From Nemophila menziesii (Eukaryota > Streptophyta > Magnoliopsida > Boraginales > Hydrophyllaceae), in contig JARWIR010000002.1 of the NCBI GenBank assembly GCA_029959085.1, forward strand, positions 60,318,154-60,382,153: DNA of 64,000 nucleotides. The letters are read 5' to 3'. The notes below the pieces were generated by a model. The model saw nothing but the letters and a program-made list of their open reading frames with translations. It did no database searches and was not told the origin of the DNA. Shown here in pieces: positions 50,709 through 63,195 of the stretch (its first letter is position 1; every line of letters starts with the position of its first letter). Both the position numbers and the translations under genes were made by a program.

Positions 50709-51174
50709 GATGAAGCGGATAATGTTTGGCTTTGTGATTATTCACATGTTAACAGCTAGGAACCAACTAGTATGGCGTCTCTGGCAGTTAATAAGGAGGG
50801 CGGTATTAAAAAAGTGATCACTAAAAGAGCGAGAATTAATACCAATGTGGGGGAGAAATGTGGGCCGTTTTATTGGCCATGAGATTATTGATCTCAATTG
50901 TAAGAGTAGCTCGTTAACCTTGAGGTAATTCAAGGTATTAATAGGAGTAGGGGTATTGACTGGAGGATTCGCCCCATGATCTCCGAGGCATGGGGGTGGA
51001 TAGGAAAATATCCGGACTGGAAAGTAACACACATCAAAAAGGAGCACAATGGGGTTACAGATACACTCGCCTAATGTGCTAGGCTAAACATTGATATATC
51101 TTCTTGTCCATATCATTCTCTCGTTGATTTCTTTAACCGTATTAGTAATCTATATTATGGATGTAAGAATTAAC
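50709..51174 (+). pseudogene. RNase H remnant, U6
   Basis: Has lost a few bases at GAGATTATTGATC (about 50881) and gained a base in AGGAGTAGGGG. The signature reads YPDWKVTHIKKEHNGVTD, with lysine for arginine. Confidence 0.65.
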
Positions 51175-53042
51175 TATTATGTAACCTCATTTGACAAAAA
51201 AAATGCCCATGGCAGGATTTGTATAAAATAACTATAATTACACTTAAATTCGATAATTCTAAAGATTGTAAAAGTGATGAAATTAGGTTAAAATAATTCA
51301 GTTTTTTAGAATTTCAATGGTAAAAATTATGTTTTACCTCAATTTAAGTTCTTCGATTGTTCATGGTTGATTGATGATGGTGAAGAATGGTTCCCGAGTT
51401 ACATAAATTTTCTTGTGCAGGAGAGCCGGCATGGTGGAAAGGTGAGTGTTAAGAGACTTCTTTTTGTATTTTGATCCAATGTTATGCGAATGTGAAGATA
51501 TGTTTTAAATTTTATGTTTCTGATATTTCAAAGATAAAAACTAGTTGAGCTATTTGAGGATTATAACGTAACAAAAAAAACTGCAAATATAAGATAGATC
51601 TAATGGTTGGAAAATATATAAAAAAATAAAGACATTTCTAACCATCGATTTGAATAAAACAATCTAAACCATTAATTGAAATTGATCTAAAGGTCAAAAA
51701 TCATAGAAAACAAATCTGATAGTTAAAAAATATGGAGGTGAATAAGAGACATTTTGCGTTGTTGGCCCTTTTCCCATAATATATATACATATATATGTCA
51801 TGATGCTTGGAAAAGATGAGATTTGATTTTACAGATGTTCGTTAGCCAATGAGAATGCTAATTTTTTTGTCGGTGACGAAGTTTCATTGTTTCATCAACT
51901 TCTACTTCATGTTATTATTTGTTTGTTGATGTTCAAATACATTTCAAGTGGTGAATGAGCTATTGCATATTTTGTACTTTTAAATAAAAATTTGAAAAGA
52001 TGAAACTATGACCTACTTTCTATAACTAAAAGATAAAAAGTTAAGAACCAACATTATTAGTCTACTTCTCTTAGAGACAACCAGTTTGTTCAGTTAGTAA
52101 GAGAGAGATAAATCTTAAATTTCAGAATTTTTTTTCCACGACCGTGATTATTGACATATAAAATAATCTTCTTACCTTATCATATATTATAATAGTTATT
52201 GTATGATAATCCGGTGAGCATCCAGTTGTCATCAAAGAATAATATTTGAACATTTTACATTTAAACGTTTTCAATAAACTAAATTACATTTGACTGTTTT
52301 ACAAGAAACGATTTGATACTTTATGGTTTGTGATTGTCAATGTTGCTTGCAATATATAATTGTCTGCAATCTTCACTCTTTGGGTCCATCTAAAGGCCAG
52401 AATATGCCTTCTTTTGTGGTATCTTTTGAAAGACTTCCCCTTGTTCTAAGGGTTTTATTTTTCACAAATGACAAATTTTCAGGTTGTTTTCTGTCAGGGA
52501 GAACCCTAAAGCAATACAATACAAGTATTAATCGACTTAAAATAAATGATTACAAAATAGCTTATTTGTTTATATTAGACAAATATTTATTTTAAATGGG
52601 AATTAAATGTTACTATTCATGATTTTACAAGTATCTAAAACAGAGTTTACTAAATAAGTTACACTAATGCTAAGTTTTCCACATGTTTTTTTTCATCCTT
52701 AGCCTTGATGAAAATTACCATGAAGCCTCTTCAATTACGTCACATTCCCTAAAGTAAGGCAATGGTCTAACTTTTTCCTTTAAAATTGAATATATTATAC
52801 AACAAGTTTTTATAACTAAACATTTATTGCTTTTAAGCCCTTTTTTGTTGTTTTCACTTAAGCTAATCATATTTCATTAAGAGGGTATGAGGTTGTTTCT
52901 AGAAAATTTTATTTGTATATTTAAATTATTAAATTACAATTAAGAGGAACAAAATTAATCAATTATTGCTTATATATTTAATACTTTAATTAAAAGATAT
53001 ACATTATTTACATTGTATGTTAGTTGTATCAATTTATGTTAA

Positions 53043-54074
53043 GGTGTTGAGATTGATAATTATACCTTTCATTAGTTTTGAATGGTTGTACAAAGGGGAC
53101 GGCTATTAGAGGGTGTATAGACATATGTGTCGATTATATCAAAGGGTTTTTAAAACAACGTATTTGTGGTGAATTATTTGATTCATTTTTACGAACAATG
53201 TGGTAAGTTGGATAAATGGAAGAAAGTGTTTGATAAAATGTTGTTTCTTGGACTAGTTTGATATGTGGGTAACCTAGGGAAAGGTCAACTTAAGGAGGCA
53301 GTTAAGTTGTTTTTTGAGATTGTTATAGAGGGTATTATGCCTAATTAAATGACTTTAGTGTGTGTGATTTCAGATTGTGCAAAGTTACGGGATCTTGAGT
53401 ATTGAGTTAGGGAAAACAGTGTGTGATATAGTTGGGGTATCAGGGGTGAATCTATATACTATTATGGTGAATAAGCTTTTCGATGTGTATATGAGAGGAA
53501 GTTGGTTACTTATAATATATTTATTTCAAATTTGTGTGCACCTAAAGATGGAAATGGAAGCATTTTTCACCTTGAAAGATATAATGAAGCAAGGACATAA
53601 ACTAGATACAGTTACCATTCTATCCGCTATTTCAGCTTGTGCGACATTGGGTGATAACTGCTATGGAAAGCATTCTCATGCTTGTGTTTGGAGAAATGAA
53701 TTGGATTGTTCAAATACTATTAGTATTGAATTTATTCATATGTATATGAAGTTTGGGAAGAAATATTGGGATTCTAATGTATTCGGTAGAATGTCAGCAA
53801 TAAGGCCTTAGTCTCATGGATTTTGTGATTGTTGGGTAGTTAGGAATGATGATATGGAGTTAGCTTAGGGCATGTTTAACGAGATGCCAGAGACTAATCT
53901 TGTTTCATGCAAAGAAGCTTGTATGAGTACGCGATTTAGTTAATTCGTATTATGCAAAGAAAGGAGATAAAAGTAAATGAGATAACTACGGTGAATGTTC
54001 CAGTTCAAGCTTGATTGAAGTAGACGGAATGCTTCTGATTCACATCAAGAGATAACTTTCACCACTTTAATGCT
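53043..54074 (+). pseudogene. PPR pseudogene, U7 copy (12-bp deletion)
   Basis: Open part 53377-53811. A 12-bp deletion near 53240 removed one of two AAAATGTT direct repeats, which suggests slippage. It reads MYMKFGKK, with the lysine seen in U8 and typical of the family, against asparagine in U1-U6. IEFIHMYM is a private change. Confidence 0.85.
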
Positions 54075-54162
54075 AAACTTTGTTTATCAAACAATAATAA
54101 ATAATTACATATAATTAAAAGGTTAGGTAGGATATTCTAATCAATTCCACCAAATTCTTACT

Positions 54163-54541
54163 CCGACTAATAAAAGCAAAAGTAGGTCGAGATTATTCAA
54201 TTATCTAATATGATTGGTTGTGAGGTCTTCATTAGTCATATAACTTCTGAAAAATTGAAGGTGGTTCAATTTTTGCATTCTTGAAATAACACATGCCATC
54301 TCATTATACTGGTATAGAACGGTGGTCTTGATATCCAACTCCGAGAGTGTTGAGTGATAATAAAGTCAATAATGGGCACGAACTAGCAATATTAATTAAA
54401 GGTTGGATTGATTGGTCGATAAATGACTGGTGGATAAGGTGCACCTCTTCTAAGAGGGGAAATTTCTTCACTGCTTCACTTAAAGCCTCGCTGAAGTTTT
54501 CATAATACCCATTAAGTTGAAGACTTCTCAGCTTAGGTGAT
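54163..54541 (-). pseudogene. F-box/LRR pseudogene, LRR exon (U7)
   Basis: Shares AAAGCAAAAGTAGGTCGAG and GTGCACCTCTTC with U8, against U4-U6. Otherwise it carries the same LRR order and the same frameshift after the SLNTL segment. Confidence 0.75.
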
Positions 54542-55926
54542 CTGTCAAACCAAATACGATATAATTACATTAACACATCACTATAATCATTAAAAAAAAC
54601 CTATTACAAAAAGTATAATCATATTTTAAATCTGAGAAGCTCTTACTCTTTATTATATTAGATAGTGTAACGAATACTCAGAAATGTCCACATTTCCACA
54701 TTTCTACACTATCAAGATATATACATATGTCTAGTCTAATTGTACATACATATAGAAGCGGAGCCATGTATAGTTGAAGGGGAGGGGGCGGAGGCTTGGC
54801 CACCCTCGATTTATCAAATAAATAAATAAATTACCTTAAGTTAAAAGATTAATTTATTATAGTTGAAAATCACAATCTTTGGTAATGGTCGACCCTTTTC
54901 CGGTAAAAGATGCATATATAAATACATGTTTTCATAGCTAAGTATGTATTAAACTTACACACGACTTGATGTGTACATTTACTACATGGCGTTTAACTAA
55001 TAATAATTAAAGGTGTAGATTAGATCTAAGGTATAGTTCAGATCCTATCAATCTCAATTAGTTCATATTCTTTTGGAAAGAGGGGCAATAAATTAAATGC
55101 ACTCCACGTAGGTTAAACATAATAGTCGATAATTGAGAATGTATTACATTTACTAATGACTACATACATATTTGATATCAAATAATTCTAACTATGCTAA
55201 AACAAATATAAGAAAGGTAGAGATAGAGAAAAATATATAACAAACATTACATTCTAGAATAAGAATTTCACCATATATTGCATTTAGGCCTTTTTGTTTG
55301 CACTTTCACTTAAACGGGTCGTAATCTAATTATTAGACCTAATCTCAATGCCTGGACTATTTCAGTAAGAGGGCATCACACAAGATTTGATTCTTACCTT
55401 TACAACATGGGGCTTAACTAATAATATCATGTGGGAGAGATTTAATTAAAGATATAGATTACATCCTATCAATCTCAATAAATTCATATTCTTTGGGAAA
55501 TGACAGGTAACAAACTTAATGTCTCAACATACTTTAACACAATCAATTATCGAGAATGTGTTATATTTATTGATTACTACATACATAATTGTAACCTGGC
55601 TAAAGAAATTAGATGGAAGGTAGAGCAAGGGAAAATATATTGCAAACAACTAACTGTAGAATAAGAAATACACAATCAATCATTTTCAAAATTAAGAAAA
55701 GAAACAATAAAATACCTCTATGAGCCACCACAGTGATCCATCTGTAGACAAAAATGATAAAAGCATTAGGGTATCTATCAAAAACAATCTTTCTTAACAA
55801 TAATGATAAAGAGAAGTTATTATTTTTTGTCGTATAAACAAAGAGTACTCTATTGAAAAAGAAACTTTAAGAAACAATGTAATAAATTAAAAAAATTAAC
55901 AATTTCACCAACCTAAATTGAAATGA

Positions 55927-56093
55927 CATGGCTATCGATCTGGATAAAAATGATTGATTGAGGATAAAAATTAGAAGATATTAAAATGACTGCTTAAGAA
56001 GAGATGAATATTTAATAATGATAAAGGGACGGTAGTAGGGTTTGTTAATAAGAGAGATGATGTCATGTGCCAACAAAATGACTTTATATATAC
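55927..56093 (-). promoter_or_regulatory. Minus-strand promoter and leader (U7)
   Basis: TATA box at 56079-56093. About 39 bp of the leader are lost between two GATC copies near 55940. The partner promoter on the plus strand is gone, so this one now faces RNase H debris. Confidence 0.4.
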
Positions 56094-56190
56094 TTGATAA
56101 AAAAGAAAAAAGAATAAAATTATTTGTAGATACAATACAATTTCATACAAAATATTCAAAATAAACATTGAGCAATTTTTTTATACAAGG

Positions 56191-56196
56191 AAAAAC
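56191..56196. other. Junction of the U7 deletion
   Basis: The left flank ATACAAGGAAAAAC matches U6 at about 44375-44389, and the right flank AAAAACTCACATAACCC matches the module cluster at about 50296. AAAAAC is common to both sides. Comparison with U6 gives a loss of about 6.0 kb. Confidence 0.85.
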
Positions 56197-56490
56197 TCAC
56201 ATAACCCAACATCACTTCTCATACTATAAAAGCTTCCAGTGGTCATAATATAATTTATATAAAACAATACTAAACAAAAGAAAAATAGATATATTCATTA
56301 AAAAAATAAAAAACTCACATTATCCCTTTTACATGTAGCATCATACTTCTCATACTTTTTTTGAAAAACATCACTCCACATACGTAAAAGGCTTCCAATA
56401 GTTATAATATGCCCATAGCCATTATACTCATATGGAAGGCTAGGATGAAAAGCTTTCAAAGGAAAAAATGGGACATTAATCCAATTATAG
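56191..56490 (-). other. Exon-like modules, U7 (only last two)
   Basis: Only the third and fourth GTGAGT-linked modules remain, directly after the deletion junction. The earlier ones were lost in the 6-kb deletion. Confidence 0.4.
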
Positions 56491-56607
56491 AGAAAGTTAA
56501 GTTTAGTATAAAATATCTTTTCGACGAAGATGGAAAGAAGAATGAAGACAGTCTAACAAGGTTAAAGACACTATAGGAAGCGTGGAGATAATAATCATAT
56601 TCTATTG

Positions 56608-57075
56608 GATGAAGCGGATAATGTTTGGCTTTGTGATTCTTCACATGTTAACAGCTGGGAACCAACTAGTATGGCGTCTCTGGCAGTTAATAAGGAGGTC
56701 GGCATTAAAAAGTGATCACTAAAAGAGCGAGAATTAATACCAATGTGGGGAGAAATGTGGGCCGTTTTATTGGCCATGAGATCACCTGCTGATCTCAATT
56801 GTAAGAGTAGCTCGTTAACCTTGAGGTAGTTCAAGGTATTAATAGGAGTAGAGGTATTGACTGGAGGATTCGCCCCATGATCTCCGAGGCATGGAGGAGG
56901 ATAGGACAATTTCCGGAATAGAAAGTAACACACATCAAAAGGGAGCACAATGGGGTTACAGATACACTCGCCTAATGTGCTAGGCTAAACATTGATATAT
57001 CTTCTTGTCCATATCATTCTCTCGTTGATTTATTTAACAATATTAGTAATCTATATTATGGATGTAAGAAGTAAC
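56608..57075 (+). pseudogene. RNase H remnant, U7
   Basis: Additional damage: GGACTGG became GAATAG (near 56917), putting a stop before KVTHIKREHNG, and there are single-base losses upstream. This is the last copy in the window; U8 is cut before it. Confidence 0.65.
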
Positions 57076-58557
57076 TATTATGTAACCTCATTTGACAAAA
57101 AAAAATGCCCATGCCAGGATTTGTATAAAATAACTATAATTACACTTAAATTCGATAAATTCTAAAGATTGTAAAAGTGATGAAATTAGTTTAAAATAAT
57201 TCATTTTTTTAGAATTTCAATGGTAAAAATTATTTTTTACTTCAATTTAAGTTCTTCGATTGTTGGTGGCTGATTGATGATGGTGAAGAATGGTTCCCGA
57301 GTGGCAAAAATTTTCTTGTACAGGAGAGCCGGCATGTGGAAAGGTGAGTGTGAAGAGACTTCTTTTTGTTTTTTGATCCAATGTTATGCGAGTATGAAGA
57401 TATGTTTTGAATTTTATGTTTCTGATATTTCAAAGATAAAAACTAGTTGAGCTATTTGAGGATTTTTAACGTAACAAAAAAAACTGCAAATATAAGATAG
57501 ATCTAATGGTTGGAAAATATGTAAGAAAATCAAGACATTTATGACCATCAATTTGAATAAAACAATCTAAACCATTAATTGAAATTGATCTAAAGGTAAA
57601 AAATCATAGATAACAAATCTAATAGTTAAAAAATATGGAGGTGAATAAGAGACATTTTGCGTTGTAGGCCCTTTTCCCATATTATGTATACATATATATG
57701 TCATGATTCTTGGAAAAGATGGGATTTGATTTTAAAGATGTTCGTTAGCCAATGAGAATGCTAATTTTTTTGTCGGTGACGAAGTTTCATTGTTTCATCA
57801 ACTTCAACTTCATGTTATTATTTGTTTGTTGATGTTCAAATACATTTCGTGTGGTGAATGAGCTATTGCATATTTTGTACTTTTAAATAAAAATTTGAAA
57901 ATATGAAACTATGACCTACTTTCTATAACTAAAAGATGAAACGTTAAGAACCAAAATTATTAGTTTACTTCTCTTAGAGTCAACCAGTTTGTTCAGTTAG
58001 TAAGAGACAGATAAATCGTAAATTTCAAAAAAAACAATTTCCATGACCGTGATTATTGACATATAAAATAATCTTCTTACCTTATCATATATTATAATAG
58101 TTATTGTATGATAATCCGGTGAGCATCCAGTTGTCATCAAAGAATAATATTTGAATATTTTACATTTAAACGCTTTCAATAAACAAAATTACATTTGACT
58201 GTTTTACAAGAAACGACTTGATACTTTATGGTTTGTGATTGTCAATGTTGCTTGCAATATATAATTGTATGCAATCTTCACTCTTTGGGTCCATCCAAAG
58301 AGCCAGAAATATGCCTTCTTTTGTGGTATCTTTTGAAAGGGGAATAAGGGTTGTATTTTTCACAAATGACAATTTTTTAGGTTGTTTTCTGTCAGTGAGA
58401 ACCCTAAAATAATACAATACAAGTATTAATCGACTTAAAATAAAAGATTACAAAATAGCTTATTTGTTTATATGTATTTATTTTAAATGGGAATTAAATG
58501 TTACTATTCATGATTTTACAAGTATCTAAAACAGAGTTTACTAAATAAGTTACACTA

Positions 58558-58586
58558 GGTTGTTTTATAGGTGTAGATCCATGATA
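58558..58586 (+). other. Private 29-bp insertion in U8
   Basis: All other units read TTACACTAATGCTAAG. U8 has 29 bp starting GGTTGTTTTATAGG between ACTA and AATG. No clear target duplication or inverted ends; origin unknown. It could instead be ancestral sequence lost from U1-U7. Confidence 0.7.
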
Positions 58587-58963
58587 AATGCTAAGTTTTC
58601 CACATGTTTTTTTTCATCCTTAGCCTTGATGAAAATTACCATGAAGCCTCTTCATTTACGTCACATTCCCTAAAGTAAGGCAATGGTCTAACTTTTTCCT
58701 TTAAAGTTGAATATATTATACAACAAGTTTTCATAACTAAACACGTATTGCTCTTAAGCCCTTTTTTGTTCTTTTCACTTAAGCTAATCATATTTCATTA
58801 AGAGGGTATGAGGTTGTTTCAAGAAAATTTTATTTGTATATTTAAATTATTAAATAACAATTAAGATGAACAAAATTAATCAAATATTGTTTATATATTT
58901 AATACTTTAACTAAAAGATATACATTATTTACATTGTATGTTGGTTGTATCAATTTATGTTAA

Positions 58964-60008
58964 GGTGTTGAGATTGATAATTATACCTTTCCATATGTTT
59001 TGAATGCTTGTACAAAAGGGACGGCTATTAGAGAGTGTATAGACATATGTGTCGATTATATCAAAGGGTTTTTAAAACAATGTACTTGTGTTGAATTATT
59101 TGATTCATTTTTACGAACAATGTGGTAAGTTGGATAAATGGAAGAAAGTGTTTGATAAAATGTTTGAGAAAATGTTGTTTCTTGCACTAGTTTGATATGT
59201 GGGTGACCTAGGGCAAGGTCAACTTAAGGAGGCAGTTAAGTTGTTTTTTGAGATGGTTATAGAGAGTATTATGCCTAATTAAATGAATTTTGTGTGTGTG
59301 ATTTCAGATTGTGCAAAGTTACGGGATCTTGAGTATTGAGTTAGGGAAAATAGTATGTGATATAGTTGGGGTATCAGGGGTGAATCTATATACTATTATG
59401 GTGAATAAGCTTTTCGATGTGTATATGAGAGGAAGTTGGTTACTTATAATATATTTATTTCGAATTTGTGTGCACCTAAAAATGGAAATGGAAGCATTTT
59501 TTACCTTGAAAGATATAATGAAGCAAGGACATAAACTAGATAGAGTTACCATTCTATCCGCTATTTCAGCTTGTGCGACATTGGGTGATAACTGCTGTGG
59601 AAAGCATTTTCATGCTTGTGTTTGGAGAAATGAATTGGATTGTTCAAATACTATTAGTATTGAATTTATTGATATGTATATGAAGTTTGGGAAGAAATAT
59701 TGAGATTCTAATGTATTCGGTAGAATGTCAGCGATATGGCCTTAGTCTCATGGATTTTGTGATTGTTGGGTAGTTAGGAATGATGATATGGAGTTAGCTT
59801 AGGGCATGTTTAACGAGATTCCAGAGAATAATCTTGTTTCATGCAAAGAAGCTTGTATGAGTACGCGATTTAGTTAATTCGTATTATGCAAAGAAAGGAG
59901 ATAAAAGTAAATGAGATAACTACAGTGAATGTTCCAGTTCAAGCTTGATTGAAGTAGACGGAATGCTTCTGATTCACATCAAGAGATAACTTTCACCACT
60001 TTAATGCT
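58964..60008 (+). pseudogene. PPR pseudogene, U8 copy
   Basis: The long frame (59311-59703) ends at 130 codons by TGG to TGA at 59701-59703, a stop unlike that of U6. It has MYMKFGKK and private changes such as DNCCGKHFHA. It is the most diverged PPR copy, consistent with the oldest end of the array. Confidence 0.85.
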
Positions 60009-60096
60009 AAACTTTTTTTACCAAACAATAATAAATAATTACATATAATTAAAAGGTTAGGTAGGATATTCTAATCAATTCCACCAAATTCATACT

Positions 60097-60428
60097 CCTA
60101 CTAATAAAAGCAAAAGTAGGTCGAGATTATTCAATTATCCAATATGATTGGTTGTGAGGTCTTCATTAGTCATATAACTTCTGAAAAATTGAAAGTGGTG
60201 CAATTTTTGCATTCTTGAAATAACACCTGCCATCTCATTATACTGGTATAGAACGGTGGTCTTGATATCCAACTTCGAGAGTGTTGAGTGAGAATAAAGC
60301 CAATAATGGGCACGAACTAGCAATATTAATTAAAGGTTGGATTGATTGGTCGATAAATGACTGGTGGATAAGGTGCACCTCTTCTAAGAGGAGAAATTTC
60401 TTCACTGCTTCACTTAAAGCCTCGCTGA
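60097..60428 (-). pseudogene. F-box/LRR pseudogene, truncated LRR exon (U8)
   Basis: The first LRR (RSPKLRSLQLNG) and its acceptor are gone; the sequence begins at SEALSEAVKKFLLLEEVHL. A 316-bp deletion joined CTCGCTGA to TTATCAAATAAA. The remaining LRRs read as in U7, again with the stop after HRSIPV. Confidence 0.75.
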
Positions 60429-60430
60429 TT
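60427..60430. other. Junction of the 316-bp deletion in U8
   Basis: CTCGCTGA (54494 in U7) is joined to TTATCAAATAAA (54811 in U7). At most 2-3 bp are shared at the join. It removed the first LRR, its acceptor and part of the intron. Confidence 0.8.
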
Positions 60431-61548
60431 ATCAAATAAATAAATAAATTACCTTAAGTTAAAAGATTAATTTATTATTGTTGAAAATCACAATCTTTGG
60501 TAATGGTCAACCCTTTTCCTGTAAAAGATGCATATATAAATACATCTTTTCATAACTAAGTATGTATTAAACTTACACACGACTTGATGTGTACATTTAC
60601 TACATGGCGTTTAACTAATAATAATTAAACTGAGAAGATTTAATTAAGGGTGTAGATTAGATCTAAGGTATAGTTTAGATCCTATCAATCTCAATTAGTT
60701 CATATTCCTTTAGAAAGAGGGCAACAAATTTAATGTACTCCACGTAGGTTAAACATAATATTCGATAATTGAGAATGTATTACATTTATTAATGACTACG
60801 TACATATTTGATATCAAATAATTCTAACTATGCTAAAACAAATATAAGAAAGGTAGAGCTAGAGAAAAATATATATAGCAAACATTACATTCTAGAATAA
60901 GAATTTCACCATATATTGCATTTAGGCCTTTTTGTTTGCACTTTCACTTAAAGGGGTCTTAATCTAATTATTAGACCTAATCTAAATGCCTGGACTATTT
61001 CAGTGAGAGGGCATCACACAAGACTTGATTTTTACCTTTACAGCATGGGGCTTAACTAATAATATCATGTGGGAAGATTTAATTAAAGATATAGATTACA
61101 TCCTATCAATCTCAATAAATTCATATTCTTTGGGAAATAACGGGCAACAAACTTAATGTCTCAAACGTTAACACAATCAATTATCGAGAATGTGTTACAT
61201 TTATTGATTACTACATACATAATTCTAACTTGGCTAAAGAAATTAGAAGGAAGGTAGAGAAAGGGAAAATATATTGCAAACAACAAACTATAGAATAAGA
61301 AATACACAATCAATTATTTTAAAAATTAAGAAAAGAAACAGTAAAATACCTCTATGAGCCCATCTGTAGACAAGAAATGATAAAAGCATTAGGGTATCTA
61401 TCAAAAATAGTCTTTCTTAACAATAATGATAAAGAGAAGTTATTATTTTTTGTCATATAAACAAAGAATACTCTATTGAAAAAGAAACTTTTAGAAACAA
61501 TGTAATAAATTAAAAAATTAACCATTTCACCAACCTAAATTTAAATGA

Positions 61549-61753
61549 CATGGCTATCGATCGGTGAGAAGTGAGCTGATAGATAATTTACCTTAGATCT
61601 GGATAAAAATTATTGATGGAGGATAAAAATTAGAAGAGATTAAAATGGCGGCTTAAGAAGAGATGAATATTTGATAATGATAAAGGGACGGTAGTAGGGT
61701 TTGTTAATAAGAGAGATGATGTCATGTGCCAACAAAATTACTTTATATATACT
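61549..61753 (-). promoter_or_regulatory. Minus-strand promoter and leader (U8)
   Basis: TATA box at about 61739-61753, with the downstream TCA changed to TAA. The ATG at 61551 is kept, but the following codons differ (AAATTTAAATG on the plus strand). Confidence 0.4.
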
Positions 61754-61974
61754 TGATAAAAAAGAAAAAAGAATAACATTATTTGTAGATACAATACAAT
61801 TTCATAAAAAATATTCAAAATAAACATTGAGCAATTTTTTTATACAAGGAAAAACAAAGAAATTGGGCTTTTTATTTTTTGGTAATTTGGCTTGTGGGTT
61901 AGGAAATTATTTTTATGGCACATATAAAGAAGGTGTAAATATATTTGTTCTTCAAATGGGACTACTGAAAATAC

Positions 61975-62210
61975 GTTGGTCAAATTATAACCTATACTAT
62001 AAATACCCAACAAACATTCAGATTTGTCTCATTAAACACACTTTTCTCTCCACCTTTCCATACCAGACAAAAGAACATTCTCTCTCTAATGAAGAGCACT
62101 CACCGATTTCTCTCTCTTTGTTGATGACTACTCAAATGTTTAGAAGACAGTAAAATGACAACAAAAAACTCTGTGATACCAAATAATACAAGTTAGAGGA
62201 GCAAAAGCAA
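61975..62210 (+). promoter_or_regulatory. Plus-strand promoter and leader (U8)
   Basis: TATA box at 61997-62006 unchanged. The leader has TTGATGACTAC for TTGCTGACTAC, which alters the upstream ORF. The main ATG downstream is lost. Confidence 0.45.
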
Positions 62211-62306
62211 ATATTTGACTTTGTCTTCCTGTTCACCTTCCCCATTCTCTGGGTTTTTACTCTATTCTTTGTTTGTTTTTTCTTATTTTCTCAAAAATGG
62301 AGTTGA
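62211..62306 (+). pseudogene. Short hydrophobic ORF with lost start (U8)
   Basis: The ATG became ATA, so the frame has no start, though the remaining codons are kept. This suggests weak or no constraint at the old end of the array. Confidence 0.4.
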
Positions 62307-62312
62307 TTACAT

Positions 62313-63195
62313 TAACCACTCAGTGATTTCTTGGATAAACAATGAAATATAATTTACACTCGGTGTTAAAATGAAGTATGTGAAGTGCATATCAATAATT
62401 TTTGCATGTAGCTGCATATTTCTTATTGTTTTTGTGTACACACATTATTACTTAGTTGTTTTTCCATCTAAATCTAAACCCGTATAGTTTGAATAAACAA
62501 CGCTTAGTGTTTTAAACATGATTTTAGCAAATAATGGTGAATGACTATTTTTCTGATTTTTTTAACAGAATGAGGTTATATTACACATAAATTTTATGTT
62601 AAAACTCAGAGAATGTGTATTACTCAGATTCGTTAACCTTTTTGATAAAATGCTTACAGTTTGATTACTTAGTGTTTCGCTTTATAACGTATTTTTAGCA
62701 TGTAGTCATAAACAACTTTTTTTTTCATGAATTTTTTTACATAATGAGGTTATATTACTCAGTAATTTGTGTTAAAACTCTACGAATGTATAATAAATAG
62801 TTGTTGAATACTCAAAGATTTGCTGCATTACTTAAATAGGTTTATTACTCAGTAATTTTACATATTCCACGTAGTCATTGGTATTCAGTAATTTTGTGTT
62901 AAAACTCAGAAAATGTGTAATAATCAAAAATACCTGTTGCTCAGATTCCTAACTGAATACTCAGATTTCTGTGTTGCAGTACCAAGATAGGTTTATTACT
63001 CAGTAATTTTACATATTCCACTTAGTCATTGATTTACACAGTATTTTCGTACTCGGTGATATGGTATCATTCAAGGTCTAAGTATGTACCTTTTACTCAG
63101 CGACTGAGAACCTACCTACTGCTCATAGGATAAGTATCTAGGTACTACTTAGTGACTACACACATAGCCTCTGAGTTGTTTTGTTACTCAATTAT
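62313..63195. repeat. ACTCAGTAAT-like motif tract (U8)
   Basis: The motifs are mostly intact despite the overall divergence of this unit, including two ATTACTCAGTAATTTTAC copies (about 62846 and 62996). Confidence 0.6.

Larger units (their letters stand above)
39472..51349 (+). repeat. Tandem macro-repeat unit U6 (long form)
   Basis: Long unit with one cassette. It shares AAATAAATGATTAC (about 40662) with U7, and the GGGAATTAAATG allele (about 40719) with U7 and U8, both against U1-U5. This places it on the older side of the array. Gene-less stretches in its first part are about 39577-40443 and 40744-41160. Confidence 0.95.
51350..57252 (+). repeat. Tandem macro-repeat unit U7 (second shortened form)
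   Basis: Keeps the PPR and F-box/LRR pseudogenes and the minus-strand promoter, then jumps at 56191-56196 into the last two exon-like modules and the RNase H remnant. The plus-strand promoter, hydrophobic ORF, motif tract, unrecognised block and cassettes are missing. Its deletion is independent of the one in U1-U3. Gene-less stretches in its first part are about 51455-52322 and 52596-53042. Confidence 0.95.
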
